Positions 36,468 through 44,406 of a DNA stretch of 64,000 bases are shown here, piece by piece. A model generated the notes under the pieces. It did not search any database. It worked only from the letters and a program-made list of their open reading frames with translations, and was not told where the DNA came from. The position numbers were made by a program, and so were the translations under genes. The stretch spans positions 2,108,001 to 2,172,000 of the forward strand of contig NZ_JABBGH010000001.1 of assembly GCF_012927305.1 (NCBI RefSeq), read 5' to 3'. This stretch comes from Hymenobacter polaris (GTDB lineage: Bacteria > Bacteroidota > Bacteroidia > Cytophagales > Hymenobacteraceae). The stretch's first letter is position 1. Every line of letters starts with the position of its first letter.

Positions 36468-36500
36468 AAAAAAGCCCGGCTTGCAGAAGCCAGGCTTTTT
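36468..36500. terminator. Terminator upstream of ro60
   Basis: A6-AGCCCGGCTT-GCAG-AAGCCAGGCT-T5. On the minus strand it would stop transcripts coming from the region above ro60, which separates ro60 from the candidate ncRNA. Confidence 0.75.
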
Positions 36501-36567
36501 CATTTCCCGAATAAATAGCCAATTAGTATCAGCGTTTATCCTGAATGAAAAAAGCGAGGCCACACCG

Positions 36568-36604
36568 CAGTAGTTCGCCCTTGGCGAACCTTAGCTGCGG
36601 CAGA
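36568..36604. other. Structured hairpin in the ro60 upstream region
   Basis: CCGCAG-TA-GTTCGCC-CTT-GGCGAAC-CTTAG-CTGCGG: two stacked helices with an asymmetric internal loop. It may be part of a small RNA that ends at the terminator near 36,470. No homology recognised. Confidence 0.5.
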
Positions 36605-36721
36605 TGAGGCAGAAGGAGGGGGCGACTATCGGACATGGGGCTGGGATTAATTAGCGGCTGCTGGCCCATGGCCAGTAGGCATTGCGCTCACTAAGCAGCT
36701 GATAAGCGCTTGATGAACAAT

Positions 36722-36868
36722 AAAAAACCCGAGCTTGTGGGCTCGGGCGCAGCAGTAGCAGCGGGGCTACTTACCGGTTGCGTGCACCGAGCCAATGCAG
36801 TCCTTCTGGCTGCATCTTATCCGAATTGCGGAAACTATTCAGGAGGTGGTACATGGCGTTGGCGGTTT
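36722..36868 (-). ncRNA. Candidate ~140-nt small RNA upstream of ro60
   Basis: On the minus strand a promoter-like pair (TTG near 36,906, CACCTTTG at 36883-36876, 20 bases between) is followed by about 140 bases without a good open frame and a strong terminator, CCCGAGC-loop-GCTCGGG-T6 (36748-36722). Inside are hairpins ATGCAG/CTGCAT and GTAGC-CCCGCT-GCTAC; the latter echoes the GTAGCCCC box of the Y-like units. I do not recognise a known family (not 4.5S or tmRNA). Confidence 0.55.
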
Positions 36869-36875
36869 AGTACGA

Positions 36876-36906
36876 CAAAGGTGCAGCAAGTTTTTTATTG
36901 TTGCAA
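36876..36906 (-). promoter_or_regulatory. Candidate promoter of the small RNA
   Basis: TTG (36906-36904) and CACCTTTG (36883-36876) on the minus strand, separated by 20 bases, match Bacteroidota TTG / TANNTTTG except for the C. The region is AT-rich. Confidence 0.5.
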
Positions 36907-37043
36907 CTAATTTCAAAAATATTTTCAATTATTTTTTTATCAAGATTTATTCTATCTAATAATATTAAAGCAAGTTATTTAATCCACTCAAAAAAACAAC
37001 ACTAATCATCCTGTTCACCGGTAACTATTATCCATCACGAGAG

Positions 37044-38036
37044 GTGCGCAGCCAGTTGGTAAATTTGCAAACTGTGACGACTCTACCACTTCGCCAGCTG
37101 CTACCCACGCTTGGCACCGCCAGGCCAACCCTAGGCAGCCCTACGCAAGAAGCATTCCGACAGGCCCTGCAAGCAGTGGCAACGCTTCGCACGCAGCTCC
37201 AGGCGTTGCGCGATGCCCAAGCGCAGGCCCGCCTAGCTTACTGGCGGCAGGTGGGGCCGCTGGCAGCCGCTACGGTGGCGGCGCGCCGGGCGCTCTACGA
37301 GCCACTCGAAGCGGCCCTGCCGGGCGGCTACCTCACCCGCGCCGAGGAGCAGCAGGTGACGGAGCTGCTGGTGGCCATTGCCCGCGACCTGGAAGCGCGC
37401 TTTGGGGAAGACGAAGCAGCCGTGCTGGCCCGCTACGCCCCAGTAGAGCTGCCCACTGAGGAGCCCGAGCGGCCGCTTCCTGCTACCGAGCCCACCACGC
37501 CTAGCCCCCCCGAGCGCCCCACTGCCCAGCAACGGCGGCAGCAACGGACCCAGGCCGCCGCCGAAAAGGCCCGCACGGCCGATGATGCCCTGCTGGGCAG
37601 CACCAAGGCCGCTTACCGCGAGCTGGCCCGCCAGCACCACCCCGACCGCGCCGCCCAGGCCGACACCGCGACCCAGCAAGCTCAAACTGCCCTGATGCAG
37701 CGCATTACGGCAGCCTACGCGGCGGGCGACTTGGCCGCCCTGCTCACCCTGCTGGCCGAGGAAACCACCAGCGAAGCTAGCGAGGAGCTGCTGGCGCGCT
37801 ACACGCAGGCGCTAACCCAGCAGCGCACTCAGCTAAGCCAGCAGCTAGCCGCCGCACAGGTGCCCGCCGCCGATGCCCCCTGGAGCGGTACCCCTAAGCA
37901 GCAGCGCACCCGCTTGCGCGAAGTAAAGCGCAGCCTGCGGGCCGAAATCGATTACCTGGCGCTTTTGCAGCGGCAGCTAGCCGAGCCAGCCTCACTGCGC
38001 CTGGCACTACGCGAGCTGGCCAAGACCGGGGTATAG
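37044..38036 (+). CDS. J-domain (DnaJ-like) protein
   Basis: 330 residues, GTG start at 37044. Long Gln/Arg/Ala-rich helices surround a J domain near 188-250: STKAAYRELARQHHPDRAAQ, with the HPD tripeptide that stimulates Hsp70 ATPase. A Pro-rich linker (TPSPPERPT) precedes it and a C-terminal coiled coil follows (TRLREVKRSLRAEIDYLALL). It has no Zn-finger or substrate-binding DnaJ domains. It is divergent from ro60 across 700 AT-rich bases. Client unknown. Confidence 0.8.
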   Translation: MRSQLVNLQTVTTLPLRQLLPTLGTARPTLGSPTQEAFRQALQAVATLRTQLQALRDAQAQARLAYWRQVGPLAAATVAARRALYEPLEAALPGGYLTRAEEQQVTELLVAIARDLEARFGEDEAAVLARYAPVELPTEEPERPLPATEPTTPSPPERPTAQQRRQQRTQAAAEKARTADDALLGSTKAAYRELARQHHPDRAAQADTATQQAQTALMQRITAAYAAGDLAALLTLLAEETTSEASEELLARYTQALTQQRTQLSQQLAAAQVPAADAPWSGTPKQQRTRLREVKRSLRAEIDYLALLQRQLAEPASLRLALRELAKTGV

Positions 38037-38171
38037 CGCCAGCTAGCCCCTAGGGGGCAACAAGGCTCCATCCGGAGCCCAGCCCTCTGTGCTTGGCCTT
38101 GGCAAAAACTTCGCCGTAAGCTTATAGGCAGTGCTTTTCGAACGCTGTTTTGCGCCTATTTGCCCCTAGGG

Positions 38172-38876
38172 CTATTCGCCCAGGCTCAGGCGCTCGACGG
38201 CGGCGCGCACGGCCTCGGCGCGGTAAGCGGGGGCCGTGGCGGGCGCCCGCAGCAGGCGCAGTAGGTGCATATACTTGCGGCGGCCCTCGGCCAGCATGTC
38301 GGCGGGCACTTCGAGCGGAAATACGCCGAAGGGCTCTACCTTTTGCACCCCTACCAGCAGGAAGCGGTCGGCGCGCAGAGCATCGGTGTAGAAGGCCGCC
38401 TGCCGGTCGTAGTCATAGGCCGCGCACTGCCAGCGGAAATGGTCGGCATCGCGAGCCAGGGTGGTTTTAAAGTCGATGACCGTGTAGGGCTCGCCGGGCA
38501 GGTCCACTACCAGGTCGGCGCGCAGCTTGCACAGGGTATCGGTGACGGGCTCGGTAAAAACCGCGCTGCGCTCGGTGAGGCCGCCCGCCAGCAGGCGGCT
38601 CAGCTCGGTGTTGAGCTGCACGCCCTCTACCAGCCACCAAATGAGCGTGTCATTCAGGCCCGGCTGGCCGGCCACGTACTCGTCGGGCTCCAGCAGGGCG
38701 GTGTGGAAGGCCGTGCCAAAGCTAAGCGCGCCCGAGCCCGAATCGCGGCGGGGCAGCTTGCCATCGAGGGCATCGCGCAGGCGCGACAAGTCGGAGTTAG
38801 CAATGGCGGGCAGGGCGCGGTAGTCATCGTAGGATACGCGCAGTAAGTCGGGGCGAGGGGTAAGGGAGTCGGGCAC
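38172..38876 (-). CDS. PD-(D/E)XK nuclease-family protein (RecE/exonuclease VIII-like)
   Basis: About 234 residues from GTG 38876; the open frame extends to 38987 but that part runs into the terminator of the upstream gene, so a later start is preferred. SYDDYRALPAIANSDLSRL and LSFGTAFHTALLEPDEY match the N-terminal part of phage-type exonuclease VIII/PDDEXK_12. The active site is RADLVVDLPGEPYTVIDFKTT, with D at the first position and D-F-K as D/E-x-K. Such enzymes degrade or process DNA ends. No recombinase partner or phage gene is next to it. Confidence 0.8.
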   Translation of the reverse strand: MPDSLTPRPDLLRVSYDDYRALPAIANSDLSRLRDALDGKLPRRDSGSGALSFGTAFHTALLEPDEYVAGQPGLNDTLIWWLVEGVQLNTELSRLLAGGLTERSAVFTEPVTDTLCKLRADLVVDLPGEPYTVIDFKTTLARDADHFRWQCAAYDYDRQAAFYTDALRADRFLLVGVQKVEPFGVFPLEVPADMLAEGRRKYMHLLRLLRAPATAPAYRAEAVRAAVERLSLGE

Positions 38877-38944
38877 GGCCAGTATAACTGCATTTAGCGA
38901 AAAAAGTATCCGTTGCCCTAGGGTATTCCGCCGCCCCCAGGCAC

Positions 38945-38980
38945 AAAAAAGCCCCGGTGCGGGGCACCGGGGCTTTTTAT
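38945..38980. terminator. Terminator of the DUF4270 gene
   Basis: A6-GCCCCGGTGC-GG-GCACCGGGGC-T5 just after the DUF4270 stop on the minus strand. Confidence 0.88.
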
Positions 38981-38994
38981 TATCCACTCGCTGG

Positions 38995-40356
38995 CTAGTT
39001 CAGGCTAATGAGGTAGAGGCGCAGCTGCAGCTTATTAAGCACGCTGCGCTGGCTACCCAGGGCCACCCGCGTGGGTAGCTCCGGCGTGCCCGAGGCCAGT
39101 AGCATGCCGTTATTAGGCGTGGTATTGGCCAGCACGGCCTGCACGTAGCTAGTTATCGTCCAGTTATACGTGCCTTGGTCGAGTCCGGTGAGGGTCGACA
39201 CGCCTGGCGTATAATTGGCCGTAGCGTAGGTCGTCGTGCTAACAGGCTGGTTGTTGGCGTTCGAAAGATATATATTGAAGCTGGGCGGCGTGGGCAGATA
39301 AGGCGTAAGCGAAGTGGCCGGTACCTGCGCCGTTATTTGCGCATTTGTGATGGTGAGGTTCTGGCCGAACTGCCGAATACTGGACAGATACGGAAACTCC
39401 AGCTTGGTTTGCAGGCCTAGGGCACCTTCTACAAACGTTTGCTCGCCCGTGAGTGAGGCGCTCACTTTTTGCAGCGGCTGCGTGGGCAGCGCCGCGCCCA
39501 CCGAGCCGGTTCGACGGTTGGCCCGCACCTGGAAGTAGTGGCCGTTACCGGTAGCAATCTGGAGCGTTATATTTTGCTCCGTGCTCGCATCGGCGGCAGT
39601 ATGGTAGTACAGAAACAAGCCCGCGTCGGTGCTGGTGGCGCTCATGCGCACCAGGGCAGCATTATCGGTAGCGCCCGGCAGCACGGCCAGCCCTGGGAAG
39701 AATGCCTGGAACTCGTCCTGGGTGGCAATGCGGCCCGTTTGCCCGGCGTCTAGCAAGCTCTGCCCGAAGGATTTCTTCAGGCGAATGCGCAGCGTGGTGA
39801 GGTTGGGGCGGGCCCGGCGCACTGGCGCGGCCTGCTCGTTCAGCAGGGTCGTTGAATCAAAATCAGCTTTGGTGTACTTCGGCGACGCATACGACACCTG
39901 CGTGTTTGACACAGGCGTTTTCATCGGGTAGATGGAAAACAGCGTTTGCGTCTTCGTGGTGTCGCCGTAGCGGTAGGTATCGGGCTTGAGCACCAGCACC
40001 ACCGAGTCGAGCAGGTAGCTGGCGTCGGGAGTGAAAGTGGTGCTTAGGCCTACCCGAAAAAAGCTGCGGGCCTCCAGGGTACCCAGCAGCGGGTCGGTGT
40101 AGCGCCCGGCCAGCAGGTAGCTGGAGGTACTGGTGGGCACCGAGTCGCGCAGCACTGTGGAAGCGCGCACCGTAATTGTGTCAACCAAATAGGCCCCCGT
40201 GTTGGCATTGGCATCGGGCAAGCCCACGCCAATGCCGGTGATATCGGCGGAGCAAGCCCCCACCAACATCACCAACCCTACTAGCCCGAGCAGGTGGCGC
40301 CAGGCCGATGTCAGGTTACTGCTGCTCTGCACTGGGGTCAATTCGCCAAAAGTCAT
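38995..40356 (-). CDS. DUF4270 lipoprotein
   Basis: About 453 residues from ATG 40356 (MTFGELTPVQSSSN), which overlaps the end of the kelch gene by about 40 bases. Signal and lipobox are seen in LLGLVGLVMLVGACSAD. The body has the DUF4270 hallmarks GAYLVDTITVRASTVLRDSVP, SSYLLAGRYTDPLLGTLEARSF and a C-terminal LQLRLYLISLN. Typically an outer-membrane-associated lipoprotein of Bacteroidota with no known function. Cotranscribed with the preceding kelch lipoprotein. Confidence 0.85.
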   Translation of the reverse strand: MTFGELTPVQSSSNLTSAWRHLLGLVGLVMLVGACSADITGIGVGLPDANANTGAYLVDTITVRASTVLRDSVPTSTSSYLLAGRYTDPLLGTLEARSFFRVGLSTTFTPDASYLLDSVVLVLKPDTYRYGDTTKTQTLFSIYPMKTPVSNTQVSYASPKYTKADFDSTTLLNEQAAPVRRARPNLTTLRIRLKKSFGQSLLDAGQTGRIATQDEFQAFFPGLAVLPGATDNAALVRMSATSTDAGLFLYYHTAADASTEQNITLQIATGNGHYFQVRANRRTGSVGAALPTQPLQKVSASLTGEQTFVEGALGLQTKLEFPYLSSIRQFGQNLTITNAQITAQVPATSLTPYLPTPPSFNIYLSNANNQPVSTTTYATANYTPGVSTLTGLDQGTYNWTITSYVQAVLANTTPNNGMLLASGTPELPTRVALGSQRSVLNKLQLRLYLISLN

Positions 40357-41389
40357 CGTACGAAGCAGTGCCATTGGCGCCGGTGCCAACGTAGCCGTAG
40401 TTGCCAATGCCGAAGCCCACTGCGTAGCTGCGCGCCGTGCCCAGGAAGGGGTTCATCTTCGTCCAGGTATCCATCGTGGGGTCGTACTGGTAGCAATCGG
40501 AGCGCACGGCACCACCGTTGCTGCCCGTAACAATGTAGCCGTAGTTGCCCACCACGAAGGCCACGGCATTGTTGCGAGCCACAGCGCTGTAGTCGTAAAT
40601 ATCCGAGCCGGTGGTTTGGTTGGCGGTGTTGCGCTTCTGCGTCCAGGTATCACCACTGGGGTTATACGACCAGAAATCGGTGTTTACGGCCCCGTTGTTG
40701 ATACCCGTGCCCACGTAGAGCTGATTGTTGATGGTGAAGGCTACCGCGCCCATGCGCTTATCGCCGGGAAAGCCCGCAAACGTGCTCCAAGTGTTGGAGG
40801 TGGGGTCGTAGCGGTAAAAGTCCTTTTTGTAGTTGAGGTCGAAGCCGCAGCCCACGTAGCCGTAGTTGCCCACGCTGCCGGCCACCGCGCCGTAGCGGGC
40901 GGTGCCGCCTAGGGCGGTGGTCAGGTCGGCTACCCGCGTCCACTTGCCCACCGTCGTCACCGTGGTGCCGTTGGCTAGCGTGGTCTGCGTATTGGCCGAG
41001 GGGTCGAACCGCCAGAAGTCAGCCAGGTAGTTGGTACCGTCGTAGCCGGTGCCCACGTAGCCGTAGTTGCCTACCGTGAAGGCCACGGCGTAGTAGCGGG
41101 CCACGGCGGGTAGCGAGGTTAGCGTCGTGTAACTGCCATTAGTAGGGTTATACGAGTAGAAATCATTGTATCTGGTTCCATTTACGTCAATGCCCGTACC
41201 CACGTAGGCTACGTTATTGATGACGAAGCTCACGGCACCCCGGCGGGCCGCCGCCGGAAAGCTGCTTCCTTTGGTCCAGTTTCCGTAAACGGTGGTAGTA
41301 TCGTCTTTGTGGCAGCTGCTGAGGCCAAAGCTGCCCAGTAGGACTAGTGCCAGCAGTAACCGGCTAGCTCGCTGAACGAGGTTTTTCAT
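40316..41389 (-). CDS. Kelch-repeat lipoprotein
   Basis: 357 residues from ATG 41389 (MKNLVQRASRLLLALVLLGS), lipobox GLSSCHKD. Six blades of a beta-propeller are visible through the repeated pattern (V/I)-G-N-Y-G-Y-V-G-T-G followed by a Y-D-F/W-x-Y-(D/N)-P strand, for example VGNYGYVGTGYDG, VGNYGYVGCGFDL, IGNYGYVGTGANG. The product is anchored outside the cytoplasm and paired with DUF4270, a known gene pair in Bacteroidota. Function unknown, probably binding of a glycan or partner protein. Confidence 0.85.
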   Translation of the reverse strand: MKNLVQRASRLLLALVLLGSFGLSSCHKDDTTTVYGNWTKGSSFPAAARRGAVSFVINNVAYVGTGIDVNGTRYNDFYSYNPTNGSYTTLTSLPAVARYYAVAFTVGNYGYVGTGYDGTNYLADFWRFDPSANTQTTLANGTTVTTVGKWTRVADLTTALGGTARYGAVAGSVGNYGYVGCGFDLNYKKDFYRYDPTSNTWSTFAGFPGDKRMGAVAFTINNQLYVGTGINNGAVNTDFWSYNPSGDTWTQKRNTANQTTGSDIYDYSAVARNNAVAFVVGNYGYIVTGSNGGAVRSDCYQYDPTMDTWTKMNPFLGTARSYAVGFGIGNYGYVGTGANGTASYDDFWRIDPSAEQQ

Positions 41390-41502
41390 GAAAAAAAGTA
41401 AAATTGAACTACCACTCAGAGCCAACCACTCAACAAGTGGTTGCATCGCAGCAATGGCGCTGCAACGCGCAGGGGCTATGATTGGCTCCACAAAAGTAAT
41501 CG

Positions 41503-41764
41503 CAGATTTAACGGATTTAACGGATTTCGCAGAAATGCTTACTGCGCCGGCTGGCTTGCCAAACGCGTAGAGGTAGCGCTTGGTGTGTGCTGCCGAGATT
41601 TTTAGTTGGTTTTTTAGCCGCCGGTGGCGCGCGGCCTAGCCCCTTTTTTTTCGTTTTTCCGGCCACCCAGCGCGCCAGCCCCGGCTAACCGCCGCCGCTC
41701 ACGTAGCCAGCTTGGCGCAGCCAAGCGTATCCCCGAAATCCGTTAAATCCGTTAAATCTGCGGT
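41503..41764. repeat. Inverted repeat of GGATTTAAC units
   Basis: GATTTAACGGATTTAACGGA with following TTTCG (near 41,505-41,529) is answered by CGAAATCCGTTAAATCCGTTAAATC (near 41,734-41,758, given here as two half units). They enclose about 200 bases without a gene. The element ends at the stop codon of the FtsX-like permease. Related to the 943-1066 element. Confidence 0.7.
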
Positions 41765-43009
41765 CTAGTCGAAGCGAATGGCTACCATGGGCTTAATGCG
41801 GGCAATGAGGATGGTGGGCAGCAGCACCGCCAGTAGCCCGGCCGCCAGCGTGGCCCCGTTTAGCAGCGCAAACACAACCGGGCTCCAGGCAATGGGCACG
41901 CGGTCCATGTAGTAGTTCTCGGGGTCGAGGGGAATGAGCTTAAAGTAGTATTGCAAGGCGCTGAACCCTAGGGCAATAATATTGCCGATGACCAGCCCGC
42001 GCAGGGTGATGCCCAGCCCGCGGAAGAAAAACATCTGGCGAATCTGGTTGTCGGTGGCACCCACCGATTTTAGAATGCCAATCATCTTGGTGCGCTCCAA
42101 AATCATGATGAAGATGGTCGATACCATGTTGAACGTAGCCACGAAGATGATGAGTATTAGAAAAATAACCACGTTGCGATTCAGCAGCTGCAGCCAATCG
42201 AAGAGCTGCGCGTACTGGTCGGTAATTTTCTCGACCCGAATCTCGTAGGGCAGCTGCTGGTAGAAGCTGTCGAAGGTGGGGTTGAGCTGCTGAAAATCGC
42301 GCAGCCGCACTTCCAAGCCGCCCACCAGCGAATCGGGCCAGGCGTTCAGCTCCTGAATCTGGCGCAGGTCGCCGAGCACGTACACCTCGTCGAACTCATC
42401 GAGCCCGGTTTGGTAGATGCCCGCCACCCGAAACTTGCGGATGCGCGGCGGCTGCTGAATGAAGTAGAACAAAGCCGAGCTATCGACCCCCAGGCGCAGC
42501 TTATCGGCGATTTTGCGCGAAATCACGATGTCGTTGCTGGCCGCCGTATCGGCGAAGGTGGGGAACTTGCCGGCCACCAAGTTTTGGCGCATGGCGCTGG
42601 GGCCATACTTTTCCGACACGCCCTTGAGCACCACGCCCAGCACCTCGTCGGTGGTTTTGATGATGGCCGTTTTGCGCGCAAACGACTGCACCGAAGCCAC
42701 TTGCGGGTAGCGTAGCAACTGCCGCCGCAGCTCAGGCTCCGAGATAGGCGCCACTTCCAGCGAGTTGCTGGTGTCGTAGCGCGAGAGCTGGATGTGGGCG
42801 CCGAAGGAGAAAATCTTGTTTTGAATCTGCTCGCGGAAGCCGTGCAGAATGGCGAACGAAACCACCATGACGGCAATGCCCAGGGCAATGCTGACGGTGG
42901 CGATGCGCGTGACGGAATGGGTGAACGAGCCGGTGTCGGCGCCGTCCATGCGGCTCGATATGTAGCGGGCGATGTTCACAGCTGGCGTAAAGCTACGGCG
43001 GGTTTGCAC
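41765..43009 (-). CDS. FtsX-like ABC transporter permease (LolC/E type)
   Basis: 414 residues. One N-terminal helix (VSIALGIAVMVVSFAILHGF), a large periplasmic domain (about 60-270), and three C-terminal helices with the FtsX signature FNMVSTIFIMILERTKMIGILKSVGATDNQIRQMFFFRG. This arrangement is that of LolC/LolE-like permeases that extract lipoproteins from the inner membrane. The ATPase partner is not adjacent. Its start lies close to the divergent DUF1343 gene. Confidence 0.9.
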   Translation of the reverse strand: MQTRRSFTPAVNIARYISSRMDGADTGSFTHSVTRIATVSIALGIAVMVVSFAILHGFREQIQNKIFSFGAHIQLSRYDTSNSLEVAPISEPELRRQLLRYPQVASVQSFARKTAIIKTTDEVLGVVLKGVSEKYGPSAMRQNLVAGKFPTFADTAASNDIVISRKIADKLRLGVDSSALFYFIQQPPRIRKFRVAGIYQTGLDEFDEVYVLGDLRQIQELNAWPDSLVGGLEVRLRDFQQLNPTFDSFYQQLPYEIRVEKITDQYAQLFDWLQLLNRNVVIFLILIIFVATFNMVSTIFIMILERTKMIGILKSVGATDNQIRQMFFFRGLGITLRGLVIGNIIALGFSALQYYFKLIPLDPENYYMDRVPIAWSPVVFALLNGATLAAGLLAVLLPTILIARIKPMVAIRFD

Positions 43010-43061
43010 CCCGCTCCGCCCCCTAGGGCCCGGCGCGGCCGCCCAAGCCTACTTTTGGGGC

Positions 43062-44258
43062 ATGATGACGCGGATGTTTTTGGCAGCCGGCTTGCTACTG
43101 GCCCAGGCCGGCGCCGACGCGCCCCCTCCCCCACCCACGCCCCTGGCCCCGGCCGCCCTGCAAGTGGGCGCGGCGCGGCTGCCCCAGTACCTGCCGCTGC
43201 TGCGCGGCAAGCGGGTGGGGCTGGTAGTCAACCAAACTTCGCTGGTGGGGCGCACCCACCTGGCCGATACCCTAAAGGCCCTAGGGGTACACCTGACGGC
43301 CATCTTCGCGCCCGAGCACGGCTTTCGGGGCGAGGCGGCCGATGGGGCCACCATTGCCGATGGGCGCGATGCCCGCACGGGCGTGCCGGTGCGCAGCGTG
43401 TACGGCGCCACCAAGAAGCCCACCCCCGCCATGCTGGCCGACGTGGACGTGCTAGTGTTCGATATTCAAGACGTGGGTACGCGCTTCTACACCTTCATTA
43501 GCACGCTGCACTACGTGATGGAAGCTGCCGCCGAGCAGGGCAAACAGGTGGTGGTGCTCGACCGGCCCAACCCTAACGGCGCGGTGGTTGATGGGCCGGT
43601 GCTGGAGCCCAAGCACCGCTCGTTCGTGGGGCTCGACCCGCTGCCCATCTGCCACGGCCTGACGGTGGGCGAGCTGGCCCGCATGCTCAATGGCGAGCAC
43701 TGGCTGGCCGGCGGCGCGCGGGCGCGCCTGCAAGTGGTGCCCATGGCGGGCGGCTACACCCACGCCACGCCCTACGCCCTGCCCGTGCGCCCCTCGCCCA
43801 ACCTACGCACGGCGCGGGCGGTGGCCCTCTACCCTAGCTTGTGCCTGCTCGAGGGCACCGACGTGAGCGTGGGCCGCGGCACTTCTAGCCCCTTCGAGGT
43901 GGCGGGGAGCCCCAACCAGCCCGCCAGCCGGCCCTACCAGTTTACGCCCCGCCCCAACGCCGGCTCGACCAGCCCGCCCCAAAACGGCCGCCTCTGCTAC
44001 GGCCTCGACTTGCGCCAGCCCGCGCCCGGCCAGCCGGCCGAGTTCTTCACGCTCAGGTATTTGCTTGACTTCTACCAGCAAAGCACCGACAAGCCCCATT
44101 TTTTCACCAAGTACTTCGAGCAGCTGGCTGGCACCGATTCGCTGCGGGCGCAGGTAGTAGCTGGGCGCTCCGAGGCCAGCATCCGCGCCAGCTGGGAGCC
44201 GGCCCTAGGGCAGTACAAGGTCGCCCGGCAGAAGTACTTGCTATACCCGGAAAAGTAG
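43062..44258 (+). CDS. DUF1343 protein (NamZ-like exo-muramidase)
   Basis: 398 residues from ATG 43062 (MMTRMFLAAGLLLAQAGADA, signal peptide). The frame continues upstream but without a signal. Typical DUF1343 blocks: LRGKRVGLVVNQTSLVG, IFAPEHGFRGEAADGATI, DVLVFDIQDVGTRFYTFIST, LDRPNPNGAVVDGPVLEP and CLLEGTDVSVGRGTSSPFE. Relatives release terminal N-acetylmuramic acid from peptidoglycan fragments, so this is probably a periplasmic muropeptide recycling enzyme. Confidence 0.9.
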   Translation: MMTRMFLAAGLLLAQAGADAPPPPPTPLAPAALQVGAARLPQYLPLLRGKRVGLVVNQTSLVGRTHLADTLKALGVHLTAIFAPEHGFRGEAADGATIADGRDARTGVPVRSVYGATKKPTPAMLADVDVLVFDIQDVGTRFYTFISTLHYVMEAAAEQGKQVVVLDRPNPNGAVVDGPVLEPKHRSFVGLDPLPICHGLTVGELARMLNGEHWLAGGARARLQVVPMAGGYTHATPYALPVRPSPNLRTARAVALYPSLCLLEGTDVSVGRGTSSPFEVAGSPNQPASRPYQFTPRPNAGSTSPPQNGRLCYGLDLRQPAPGQPAEFFTLRYLLDFYQQSTDKPHFFTKYFEQLAGTDSLRAQVVAGRSEASIRASWEPALGQYKVARQKYLLYPEK

Positions 44259-44271
44259 TTTTTACCACGAA

Positions 44272-44386
44272 AAGGACGTCATTCCAAGCTTGCCGAGGAA
44301 CCTTGCTTGTATCGCCCAACGATAACCGACCGATTGGTAAATAGCGCAAGCGAGATTCCTCAGCAAGCTCGGAATGACCGTCTAGT
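44272..44386. repeat. REP-like palindrome, variant copy
   Basis: GGACGTCATTCCAAGCTTGC-CGAGGAACCTTGC and the complementary AGATTCCTCAGCAAGC-TCGGAATGACCGTC about 60 bases on. The arms share GTCATTCC and AGCTTGCCGAG with the other REP-like elements but use GGAA in place of AGCATCTC. Confidence 0.75.
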
Positions 44387-44406
44387 TCTTGCGCTACACA
44401 CTCTAT

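Noticed and set aside
36725..36870. 4.5S (SRP) RNA
   Set aside because: The AGAAGGACTGCA segment recalls the SRP domain IV, but the GGAAGCAGC-type motif and symmetric loop are missing.
36710..36910. Small plus-strand open frame (MMNNKKPELVGSG...)
   Set aside because: It covers the terminator hairpin and structured part of the small RNA candidate; the sequence looks non-protein-like at its end.
34806..38876. Prophage or integrative element carrying the RecE-like nuclease
   Set aside because: No integrase, terminase, portal, recombinase or att-like direct repeat was seen in the region.
38877..38987. Extended N-terminus of the PD-(D/E)XK protein
   Set aside because: This stretch contains the terminator of the upstream DUF4270 gene and is not conserved-looking; a start near 38876 is preferred.
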